Shown here piece by piece: positions 1 through 5,140 of a stretch of DNA of 6,138 nt. Under the pieces are notes generated by a model. That model worked only from the letters and a program-made list of their open reading frames with translations, did no database searches and was not told the DNA's origin. This DNA comes from an uncultured Massilia sp. (GTDB lineage: Bacteria; Pseudomonadota; Gammaproteobacteria; Burkholderiales; Burkholderiaceae): assembly GCA_946886065.1 (NCBI GenBank), contig CAMPHU010000264.1, positions 1 through 6,138 of the forward strand, read 5' to 3'. Position 1 is the stretch's first letter. Each line of letters opens with the position of its first letter. Both the position numbers and the translations under genes were made by a program.

Positions 1-597
1 ATCGATTTGTCGTTTGCGGACGGCGTGCGCGCGCTGATGCGCCAGGATCCGGACATCATCATGGTGGGCGAGATCCGCGACCTGGAAACGGCCGAGATGG
101 CGATCCAGGCGGCGCTGACGGGGCATCTGGTGTTCTCGACCTTGCACACCAACGATGCGCCGGCGGCCGTCGTGCGCCTGCTGGAACTGGGCGTGCCGGA
201 TTATCTGCTGGAGGCGACCTTGATCGGCGTGATGGCCCAACGGCTGGTGCGCACCCTCTGCCCTTCGTGCAAGGCGCCCGGCGGGGAGCTGAGCGACGAG
301 GTGTGGCAGAGCATCGCGGGGAACTGGGATATCGCCAAGCCGGCGACCGTGTATCGCCCGATTGGTTGTCCCGAGTGCAGGCAGACCGGGTATCGCGGGC
401 GGACCGGCATCTACGAACTCCTGAGCGTGAGCGAAGGCTTCGGGAAGCTGGTGCGCGAGTCGGGCGAGCTGCAGTCCCTGCGCCGCCAGAGCATCGCCGA
501 CGGCATGAAGCCGCTGCGCATCGCGGGGGCCATGAAGGTGGTCGAAGGGGTGACCACGGCGGACGAAGTGCTGAAGGTGACGTCGGCGCTGTCTTGA
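1..597 (+). CDS. GspE/PilB-family secretion or pilus assembly ATPase, C-terminal part (5' truncated by window)
   Basis: This is the C-terminal 198 residues of a hexameric cytoplasmic ATPase that powers type II secretion or type IV pilus assembly. The reading frame is open from base 1, so the gene begins outside the window. The Walker B region is [12 protein letters not shown] (residues 16-27 of the visible part, with the catalytic-type Glu at 24). The His box [14 protein letters not shown] follows at 40-53. A four-cysteine zinc-site pattern is present: CPSC (87-90) and CPEC (123-126). The tail GRTGIYELL and a final [10 protein letters not shown] segment match the family end. The Walker A and N-terminal domains are not visible, so GspE, PilB or a related PulE-type paralogue cannot be told apart. 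The four-cysteine pattern argues against the retraction ATPase PilT. No T-rich terminator follows; a short inverted repeat TGAAC-GAAT-GTTCA (595-608) overlaps the stop. The next gene is a tRNA with its own promoter. Confidence 0.93.
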   Translation: MDLSFADGVRALMRQDPDIIMVGEIRDLETAEMAIQAALTGHLVFSTLHTNDAPAAVVRLLELGVPDYLLEATLIGVMAQRLVRTLCPSCKAPGGELSDEVWQSIAGNWDIAKPATVYRPIGCPECRQTGYRGRTGIYELLSVSEGFGKLVRESGELQSLRRQSIADGMKPLRIAGAMKVVEGVTTADEVLKVTSALS

Positions 598-616
598 ACG
601 AATGTTCACTTGCCTC

Positions 617-645
617 TGGCGCAATCCGGAATCACCGGCTATAAT
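617..645 (+). promoter_or_regulatory. Promoter of the first tRNA-Lys gene
   Basis: A perfect -10 box TATAAT lies at 640-645, 12 nt before the mature tRNA 5' end, at the same distance as in the second copy. The best-spaced -35 is TGGCGC at 617-622 (17-bp spacer), which matches the consensus poorly. The bases CCGGCTATAAT (635-645) are identical in both tRNA copies, which supports function. Predicted transcription starts near 652, leaving a leader of about 6 nt for RNase P to remove. Confidence 0.72.
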
Positions 646-733
646 GCTGCCTCTTTCGGGTCGTTAGCTCAGTTGGTAGAGCAGCGGACTTTTAATCCGT
701 TGGTCGCTGGTTCGAGCCCAGCACGGCCTACCA
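635..733 (+). repeat. Direct repeat unit 1 (tRNA-Lys with core promoter); partner at 1500-1598
   Basis: The 99-bp segment from CCGGCTATAAT to the CCA end recurs at 1500-1598 in the same orientation, 865 bp downstream. The first 11 bp and last 79 bp are identical; differences lie only in the short leader between them. Sequence outside the unit is not similar. Recombination between the copies would remove one tRNA and the membrane protein gene. Confidence 0.93.
658..733 (+). tRNA. tRNA-Lys(UUU), copy 1
   Basis: This 76-nt gene folds as a complete cloverleaf with encoded CCA. The acceptor strands are GGGTCGT (658-664) and ACGGCCT (723-729), with discriminator A730 and CCA at 731-733. The anticodon stem encloses the loop CTTTTAA, with anticodon TTT at 691-693, so it reads lysine codons AAA and AAG. 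The T arm is GCTGG-TTCGAGC-CCAGC (706-722). The acceptor stem has two G-U wobbles: 1-72 (G-U) and 4-69 (U-G). The E. coli tRNA-Lys as I recall it pairs both positions canonically. The sequence is identical to the second copy at 1523-1598. It has its own promoter and terminator and appears to be a single-gene transcript. Confidence 0.98.
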
Positions 734-745
734 CGAATACACAGG

Positions 746-782
746 AAGCCCACGAACTTCGGTTCGTGGGCTTTTTTGTTTT
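746..782 (+). terminator. Intrinsic terminator of tRNA-Lys copy 1
   Basis: A perfect 11-bp stem (747-757 with 762-772) closes on the stable tetraloop TTCG (758-761). It runs directly into TTTTTT (772-777), then GTTTT. It lies 13 nt after the tRNA CCA end, and has the form of a strong Rho-independent terminator. Confidence 0.95.
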
Positions 783-788
783 CCGATC

Positions 789-821
789 CTCCCGGGAGTT
801 GCCCGGGCAATGCGCTGCGCA
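789..821. repeat. Three abutting palindromes after the first tRNA terminator
   Basis: Three self-complementary sequences follow one another without a gap: CTCCCGGGAG (789-798), TTGCCCGGGCAA (799-810) and TGCGCTGCGCA (811-821, centred on T816). The two CCCGGG cores can also pair with each other as a hairpin (791-796 with 802-807, loop AGTTG). No T tract follows. They lie about 100 bp before the membrane protein gene. The function is unknown: it could be a protein-binding site, an RNA structure, or chance in GC-rich DNA. Confidence 0.5.
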
Positions 822-917
822 GTCTCATTGGTCCAGCGCCGTCCGCCGTGCCTTGCCGAACAGAAGAGATAGTGCGGGAGTGCTACAGTCCCTGCAATTC
901 CCGCAGCGAGGTCTCCG

Positions 918-1433
918 ATGAAATACCTGCAAAAAATAGGTTCCGCCGGCTATATTTTCGTCGCCCTGCTCTTTTTCGTTTGCGGCTTTTCCCTGATCGT
1001 CCTCGCCGCCGTCGAAATCTGGTCGGCCCTGTTTGGCGACAGCCACGCGTCGGTGCAAGCGCGCTTCCAGCTCATCCTGGAATGCGTGGGCCTGCTGACC
1101 ATCGCGGTCGCCGCCTTCGAACTGGGCCAGACCGTGCTGGAGGAAGAGGTGCAGCGCGAAGTGCACGTCAGTTCGCCAACCCGCCTGCGCCGCTTCCTGT
1201 CGCGCTTCCTGGTGGTGGTGGTGGTGTCGCTCGGGGTCGAATGCCTGGTAGGCGTGTTCCAGTTCGTACATACCAGACCGGAACTGCTGCCGCACGTTGC
1301 GTCGATCGGCGTCGCGGCAGCTGCCCTGCTGGCGAGCTGGGGACTGTTCGTGCGCCTGAACGTCGAAGCGGAGAAGCTCGAACCGGAAGCGATGCACCAG
1401 GCGCAAGAAGAAGACAAGCACGTCGAAACCTGA
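918..1433 (+). CDS. Small four-helix integral membrane protein of unknown function
   Basis: I do not recognise this 171-residue protein with confidence. The ATG at 918 has a GAGG Shine-Dalgarno (908-911) 6 nt upstream. Four hydrophobic segments are visible at about residues 12-35, 52-70, 96-117 and 126-146. The charged connecting stretch LEEEVQREVH lies near 74-83 and the basic stretch RLRRFLSR at 89-96. The tail from about 150 is highly charged and acidic. Glutamates sit within or at the edge of helices (E33, E55, E68, E108), which is unusual for plain packing helices. The third helix holds five valines in a row, coded by five GTG codons (1212-1226). The size and layout loosely recall PsiE-type four-helix proteins, but this is only a resemblance. 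The gene sits alone between two tRNA-Lys genes. I see no convincing promoter in 822-907 and no terminator before the second tRNA promoter. Confidence 0.85.
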   Translation: MKYLQKIGSAGYIFVALLFFVCGFSLIVLAAVEIWSALFGDSHASVQARFQLILECVGLLTIAVAAFELGQTVLEEEVQREVHVSSPTRLRRFLSRFLVVVVVSLGVECLVGVFQFVHTRPELLPHVASIGVAAAALLASWGLFVRLNVEAEKLEPEAMHQAQEEDKHVET

Positions 1434-1481
1434 GTTTTCTCGTCTTGCGCCCCCGCCAATGCATAGTCTTGCAGGAAGTTC

Positions 1482-1510
1482 TTGGAAATTCGCAAGGGTC
1501 CGGCTATAAT
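1482..1510 (+). promoter_or_regulatory. Promoter of the second tRNA-Lys gene
   Basis: The -35 box TTGGAA (1482-1487) and a perfect -10 box TATAAT (1505-1510) are separated by the ideal 17 bp. The -10 ends 12 nt before the tRNA. This is the best-matched sigma-70 promoter in the window. It may also supply read-through transcription to yigZ. Confidence 0.85.
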
Positions 1511-1522
1511 CTTGGCTTCTTC

Positions 1523-1598
1523 GGGTCGTTAGCTCAGTTGGTAGAGCAGCGGACTTTTAATCCGTTGGTCGCTGGTTCGAGCCCAGCACGGCCTACCA
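1523..1598 (+). tRNA. tRNA-Lys(UUU), copy 2
   Basis: This is a base-for-base copy of the tRNA at 658-733, including encoded CCA and the wobble pairs 1-72 and 4-69. The anticodon TTT is at 1556-1558. Exact identity covers 79 bp (1520-1598 against 655-733) and ends at the CCA, so the terminators of the two copies are unrelated in sequence. It has its own promoter and hairpin terminator. Confidence 0.98.
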
Positions 1599-1605
1599 AA
1601 GATTC

Positions 1606-1642
1606 AACAACAACGCCAGCCTTCGGGTTGGCGTTGTTGTTT
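1606..1642 (+). terminator. Hairpin terminator of tRNA-Lys copy 2, with imperfect T tract
   Basis: A 16-bp stem (1606-1621 with 1626-1641, one G-U pair) closes on TTCG (1622-1625). The 3' side ends GTTGTTGTTT and then CCACG, so there is no uninterrupted U run of the usual length, and the last Us are themselves part of the stem. Termination may be incomplete, which matters because yigZ starts 15 nt further on. Confidence 0.8.
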
Positions 1643-1657
1643 CCACGTCCGCAATCC

Positions 1658-2254
1658 ATGGCCCAGACGATCGCCAGCGCCGTTCACCACGAACTGATCA
1701 TCAAGAAAAGCCGCTTCATCGCCTGCGTGCAGCCGATGGCGGACCGCGCCGGCGCCCAGCAGATCGTCGCCGCCCTGCGCGCCGACCATCCCGGTGCGGC
1801 CCATGTGTGCTGGGCCCTGCTGGCCGGCGGCCAGTCGGCCGCGGTCGACGACGGCGAACCGAGCGGCACTGCCGGCCGGCCCATGCTCGACGTGCTGCGC
1901 CACCAGGACCTCGAAGGCGTGCTGGCCACCGTGGTGCGCTACTTCGGCGGCGTCAAGCTTGGCGCCGGCGGACTGGTACGCGCCTACACCGACAGCGTGG
2001 CCCAGGCCCTGCTGCAGGCCCGGAAAGTCCCCATCATCAAGCTCGCCCACCTGCGCTGCACGGCGCCCTATGCCTTCGAAGGCCTGGTGCGGCGCGAACT
2101 CGACGCCGCCGGCGCCAGCCTGGGCGAGGTCCTGCATGGCGACGACGTCAGCTTCGCCTTCAGTCTGCCCGCGGATGCCGCTCCGGCATTGCGCGCGCGC
2201 CTGGACGACGCCGGCCACGGCCGCATCGGCTGGCCCCGCGAAGACGCCGGATAA
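1658..2254 (+). CDS. yigZ: YigZ/IMPACT-family protein (UPF0029)
   Basis: This 198-residue protein has the bacterial YigZ layout: an N-terminal UPF0029/IMPACT domain (about residues 10-125) and a C-terminal ferredoxin-like DUF1949 domain (about 135-192). Family signatures are IKKSRFIA (15-22), DDGEPSGTAGRP (64-75) and the stretch VRYFGGVKLGAGGLVRAY (93-110). The eukaryotic IMPACT relative modulates translational control through GCN1; the bacterial role is not settled, and nucleic-acid or ribosome association has been suggested. The ATG at 1658 places IKKSRFIA at the usual depth. Upstream in-frame TTG codons (1628, 1634, 1637) fall inside the tRNA terminator and are unlikely starts. No Shine-Dalgarno is visible before the ATG, and there is no room for a promoter after the terminator. 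Transcription may therefore come by read-through from the tRNA-Lys promoter. Confidence 0.95.
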   Translation: MAQTIASAVHHELIIKKSRFIACVQPMADRAGAQQIVAALRADHPGAAHVCWALLAGGQSAAVDDGEPSGTAGRPMLDVLRHQDLEGVLATVVRYFGGVKLGAGGLVRAYTDSVAQALLQARKVPIIKLAHLRCTAPYAFEGLVRRELDAAGASLGEVLHGDDVSFAFSLPADAAPALRARLDDAGHGRIGWPREDAG

Positions 2255-2287
2255 GCCTCGCCTATACCCGTCATCACGACTCGAAAG

Positions 2288-2350
2288 CGGACGCATCCGG
2301 ACCAGCCCGGTATAGTGGCCGGTCCCACAGCCGGCGCGCATCGACCGGCC
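2288..2350 (+). promoter_or_regulatory. Candidate promoter and inverted-repeat operator or leader stem of the MFS gene
   Basis: A -10-like TATAGT lies at 2311-2316, with a weak -35 candidate CGGACG (2288-2293) at 17-bp spacing. Immediately downstream is a perfect 8-bp inverted repeat, GGCCGGTC (2317-2324) and GACCGGCC (2343-2350), separated by 18 nt. The predicted start of transcription (about 2323) falls in the first arm. It could be an operator for an unlinked repressor or a 5'-UTR hairpin. Both readings are inference. Confidence 0.4.
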
Positions 2351-2383
2351 GTGTCCTTACAGCCCTCATCCAGAAGAACAATC

Positions 2384-3544
2384 GTGATCAAGAAAAGTCT
2401 CATCCCGCTCGCGCTGGGCGGCTTCGGCATCGGCATGACGGAATTCGTCATGATGGGCATCCTGCCCGACATCGCCACCGGCCTCGGCATCACCATCCCC
2501 GAGGCCGGCTACCTGATCACCGCCTACGCGCTGGGCGTGGTGGTCGGCGCCCCCACCCTGGTCAGCCTGTTCGCCAACCGTCCGCCGCGCAGCGTGCTGG
2601 TCTGGTTCATGCTGATGTTCACCGTCTTTAACGCCATGTCGGCCTTCGCGCCGAACTTCCACGTGATGATGCTGTCGCGCTTCCTCGCCGGCCTGCCGCA
2701 CGGCGCCTTCTTCGGCGTCGGCGCGGTGGTGGCGAGCCGCCTGGCCGACGAGGGCAAGGTGGCGGCCGCCATGGCCACCATGTTCGCGGGCCTGACCGTG
2801 GCCAACGTGATCGGCGTACCGATCGGCACCTGGCTCGGCCACACGGTCGACTGGCGCCTGGTGTTCCTGATCGTGGCCGCCATCGGCTGCGCCACCGTGG
2901 TCAGCCTGCGCCGGCTGGTGCCGCACATCGAAGCCAAGCAGCGCGCCGGCTTCATCCAGGACCTGCGCATCTTCCGCAGCGGCGGCCTGTGGCTGGCGCT
3001 GGGCATCACCGCGATCGGCACCGGCGGCTTCTTCGCCTGGTTCAGCTACATCACGCCGCTGCTCACCGACGTCACCCTGTTCCAGCCCACTACGATCCCG
3101 ATGATCATGACCGTGGTCGGCGTCGGCATGACCGCCGGCGTGCTGGTGGGCGGCCGCCTGGCGGACCGCTTCCATCCCTTGCCCGCGATCCTGATCCTGC
3201 TCGTGTCGATGACGGCCCTGTTGCTGTGCAATGGCCTGCTGGCCGATTCGCAGCCGATGATGCTGGTGCTCGCCTTCGCCACCGGCGCCAACGCGCTGGC
3301 GCTCGGTCCGCCGATCCAGATGCTGCTGATCGACCATTCGCGCGAAGCGGAGATGCTCGGCTCCTCGCTCGGCCAGTCGGGCTTCAACATCGGCAACGCC
3401 ACCGGCGCTTTCCTGGGCGGCATTCCGCTGACCCTGGGCTACTCCTATTCCTCGCCGCAGTGGGTGGCGGCCGCGCTGGCGCTGGCCGGCGTCGGCCTGT
3501 CGCTGCTGATGCTGAGCCGCCACCGCGCACGCCAGCTGGCCTGA
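2384..3544 (+). CDS. AraJ-like major facilitator superfamily efflux transporter
   Basis: This is a 386-residue, 12-helix inner-membrane transporter of the drug:H+ antiporter-1 type, closest in my reading to E. coli AraJ. Shared segments include GFGIGMTEFVMMGILPDIA near the N-terminus, YALGVVVGAP, LPHGAFFGVGAVV, TVANVIGVPIGTWL, FFAWFSYITPLL, and near the C-terminus GQSGFNIGNATGAFLGG. The loop motif GGRLADRF in the second half is the usual MFS motif A form. The substrate is unknown; AraJ itself has no established physiological substrate. I chose the GTG at 2384 because IKKSLIPLALGGF then aligns with the family N-terminus; a weak AGAAG (2372-2376) sits 7 nt upstream. The in-frame GTG at 2315 would add 23 non-family residues and overlaps the candidate -10 box. 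The gene is 129 bp after yigZ and ends 4 nt from the convergent hydrolase gene. A 6-bp hairpin (3551-3565, loop CAA) follows the stop but has no T tract. Confidence 0.93.
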   Translation: MIKKSLIPLALGGFGIGMTEFVMMGILPDIATGLGITIPEAGYLITAYALGVVVGAPTLVSLFANRPPRSVLVWFMLMFTVFNAMSAFAPNFHVMMLSRFLAGLPHGAFFGVGAVVASRLADEGKVAAAMATMFAGLTVANVIGVPIGTWLGHTVDWRLVFLIVAAIGCATVVSLRRLVPHIEAKQRAGFIQDLRIFRSGGLWLALGITAIGTGGFFAWFSYITPLLTDVTLFQPTTIPMIMTVVGVGMTAGVLVGGRLADRFHPLPAILILLVSMTALLLCNGLLADSQPMMLVLAFATGANALALGPPIQMLLIDHSREAEMLGSSLGQSGFNIGNATGAFLGGIPLTLGYSYSSPQWVAAALALAGVGLSLLMLSRHRARQLA

Positions 3545-3548
3545 TGCT

Positions 3549-4115
3549 TCAGGCGCCAAGCGCCTCCAGCACCTCGCGGGTCGTCACCACCGTGGCGAAC
3601 TCGCCATGCAGGCTGGCCAGCGCCGTGTCGTGCATCTGCCCGGCCGTGTAATGGCGGCCGTCCGGGCCGGTGCGCTCGAAGGTGGCGGTGGCGTCGCCCA
3701 CGAAATACGTCTCGAATCCGAAATTCCCTGCCATGCGCGTCGTCGTCGACACACAATGGTCGGTCGTCAATCCTACGATCACCAGCACCTCGATGCCCGC
3801 TGCGCGCAGGCGCGCTTCCAGGTCGGTGCCGATGAAGGACGAGTTCACACGCTTGAAAATCACGGTCTCGCCCGGCAGCGGCTGGCCTTCCGGCTTGTGG
3901 CGGTAGGTTGGCTGGTCCGGATGGAACAGGCTGGCCGGGCGCGGCGAGCGGTGCTGGATGTGGAACAGCGGGCGCCCGGTCGCGCGCCATCCGTCCAGCA
4001 GCGCGCCGATATTGCGCTCGGCCTCGGGATTGTTGCGCCGGCCCCAGCTGGGGTGGTCGAAGGCCTGCTGCACGTCGATGCTGATCAGGGCGGCCTTGGC
4101 GGGTAATTGCTGCAT
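3549..4115 (-). CDS. Cysteine hydrolase of the isochorismatase superfamily
   Basis: This 188-residue cytoplasmic protein carries the family catalytic triad: D14 in LISIDVQQAF, K88 in VIFKRVNSSF and C121 in GLTTDHCVSTTTR. The TTD segment before C121 matches the region of the usual cis-peptide. Family members act as amidases or ureases (nicotinamidase, biuret or N-carbamoyl hydrolases) or as true isochorismatases. The substrate here cannot be fixed from sequence. The ATG at 4115 is chosen because AAAGGA lies 6 nt upstream; ATG at 4130 or a start at 4175 would lack such a site and add non-family residues. It is divergent from a lysR gene and probably its target. Its tail meets the MFS gene with a 4-nt gap. 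The association of hydrolase and exporter may be incidental. Confidence 0.95.
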   Translation of the reverse strand: MQQLPAKAALISIDVQQAFDHPSWGRRNNPEAERNIGALLDGWRATGRPLFHIQHRSPRPASLFHPDQPTYRHKPEGQPLPGETVIFKRVNSSFIGTDLEARLRAAGIEVLVIVGLTTDHCVSTTTRMAGNFGFETYFVGDATATFERTGPDGRHYTAGQMHDTALASLHGEFATVVTTREVLEALGA

Positions 4116-4225
4116 ATGGTGTCCTTTCATGGTGGTTAAGCCGCGCATCTTCGCGCCCTGTCTCGGCACGGGCAACCGGGATGGCAGATAATTGCCGCTT
4201 CGACATGAAGGATTTCGATGGCCCC
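4116..4225. promoter_or_regulatory. Divergent control region between hydrolase and lysR genes
   Basis: The 110-bp gap serves both genes. For lysR, a candidate promoter is TCGGCA (4163-4168), 18 bp, GATAAT (4187-4192). For the hydrolase on the minus strand, a candidate is TTGCCC (4175-4170), 17 bp, GAAGAT (4152-4147), with transcription starting about 25 nt before the ATG. The two promoters overlap face to face. The overlap contains the inverted repeat GGCAA (4171-4175) and TTGCC (4192-4196), plus a nested GGCA-GATAAT-TGCC (4183-4196) covering the lysR -10. These are candidate LysR operator sites and would allow autoregulation. The gene arrangement is seen directly; promoter and operator roles are inferred. 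Confidence 0.5.
4122..4127 (-). promoter_or_regulatory. Ribosome binding site fixing the hydrolase start
   Basis: On the minus strand the sequence reads AAAGGA, then CACCAT, then ATG at 4115. The 6-nt spacing is near ideal and selects this ATG over the in-frame ATG at 4130, which lies upstream of the site. Confidence 0.8.
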
Positions 4226-5134
4226 ATGAAGCTCAGCCAACTCAGGATGTTCGTCGCCGTTGCCGACAGCGGCAGTTTCAGCGCCGCCGCGGCCCTGCTC
4301 GGCTGCACCCAGTCGCGCATCAGCCATGCGCTCGCGGAACTCGAAGGGGAACTGGGCACGGCCCTGCTGCTGCGCGGGCGCACCGGCTCGGCGCCGACCG
4401 AAGCCGGCAAGCAGGCGCTGGCGACGGCGCGCCAGATGCTGCGCCTGGAGGCCGACTTGCTGGCCTCGATGCGCGGCGCGTCTGGCATGCGAGGCACGGT
4501 GCGCATCGCCTGCTTCCGCAGCGTCGGCACGCACCTGCTGCCGCATGCCGTCGAGGCCCTCGCCCGGGCTCACCCGGGCCTGCATGTGGACATCGACGAC
4601 AGCTGCGAAGAGCGCGGCGACGTCGGCGCCGCCCTGCGCGCCGGCCGCGCGGAAATCGGCATCGCCCAGCTGCCCCTCGAAGGCGGGCTGGAGGCGCGTC
4701 CCTATCTGTTCGACGACTACGTGATGGTGGTGCCGGCCGCCCTGCCCGTGGACAGCCGCCAGGGCTGGCCGGAGCTCGGCGCCCTGCCCTTCATCCAGCT
4801 CGGTTGCTCGGGCGCCGCGGCGATCCTGGCGCGCTGCCGCGACGCCGGCTTCACGGCCCAGGCCGCACGCACCCTGGCCAACGACACCAGCATCGCCGCC
4901 ATGGTCGGGCGCGGCATGGGCTATTCGATCCTGCCGCGCCTGTCGATCTTTCCGGAGCCCGGCGACGTGAAGGTGCTGCCGCTGCCGATCCCGGCGCGGC
5001 GCCAGTTCGCCATCGCGGCCCTGCCCGAGGTGATGCGCCAGGCCGCCGTGCGCGCAGTCGTGCGCACGCTGCGCGACCGCACAGTGGCGGCGCGCACGCA
5101 GGCCGGACAGGCCGGCATCGTCAACTGGGAATAA
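4226..5134 (+). CDS. LysR-type transcriptional regulator
   Basis: This 302-residue protein has the typical LysR size. The N-terminal winged helix-turn-helix lies at about residues 2-60, with SGSFSAAAALLGCTQSRISH (15-34) forming the recognition region. A linker helix leads to a periplasmic-binding-protein-like effector domain from about residue 90 to the end (GTVRIACFRSVGTHLLP onward). LysR proteins bind as tetramers near their own promoter and respond to a small ligand, often the substrate of the divergent gene. The ATG at 4226 gives the standard MKLSQLRMFVAVAD start. GAAGGA (4207-4212) is 13 nt upstream, somewhat far. The in-frame ATG at 4205 is close to the predicted transcript start and adds residues outside the family pattern. 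The likely target is the divergent hydrolase gene; control of the MFS exporter is possible but not shown. The gene ends 6 nt from the convergent HDOD gene. Confidence 0.95.
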   Translation: MKLSQLRMFVAVADSGSFSAAAALLGCTQSRISHALAELEGELGTALLLRGRTGSAPTEAGKQALATARQMLRLEADLLASMRGASGMRGTVRIACFRSVGTHLLPHAVEALARAHPGLHVDIDDSCEERGDVGAALRAGRAEIGIAQLPLEGGLEARPYLFDDYVMVVPAALPVDSRQGWPELGALPFIQLGCSGAAAILARCRDAGFTAQAARTLANDTSIAAMVGRGMGYSILPRLSIFPEPGDVKVLPLPIPARRQFAIAALPEVMRQAAVRAVVRTLRDRTVAARTQAGQAGIVNWE

Positions 5135-5140
5135 AAAGGC

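Noticed and set aside
595..608. TGAAC-GAAT-GTTCA inverted repeat as terminator of the ATPase gene
   Set aside because: The stem is only 5 bp, AT-rich in part, and lacks a T tract. It may be chance or a minor binding site.
658..1598. Integrated element using tRNA-Lys as attachment site
   Set aside because: There is no integrase or excisionase, both tRNAs are complete with their own promoters, and the space between holds only one small gene.
776..2254. Long open frame running through the membrane gene region, the second tRNA and into yigZ
   Set aside because: It crosses a terminator, a membrane protein gene in another frame and a tRNA. Only the part from the ATG at 1658 has family similarity.
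1604..2341. A 245-codon minus-strand open frame opposite yigZ
   Set aside because: Composition is Gly/Ala/Gln-rich without motifs, and yigZ on the plus strand has clear family signatures.
2366..3559. A 397-codon minus-strand open frame covering the whole MFS gene
   Set aside because: It is an antisense shadow of GC-rich coding sequence: low-complexity His/Gln/Ala/Gly composition, no membrane or domain pattern, no ribosome site.
3445..4530. A 361-codon minus-strand open frame spanning the hydrolase and part of lysR
   Set aside because: It is in a different frame from the hydrolase triad and covers two genes on opposite strands, as expected for a shadow.
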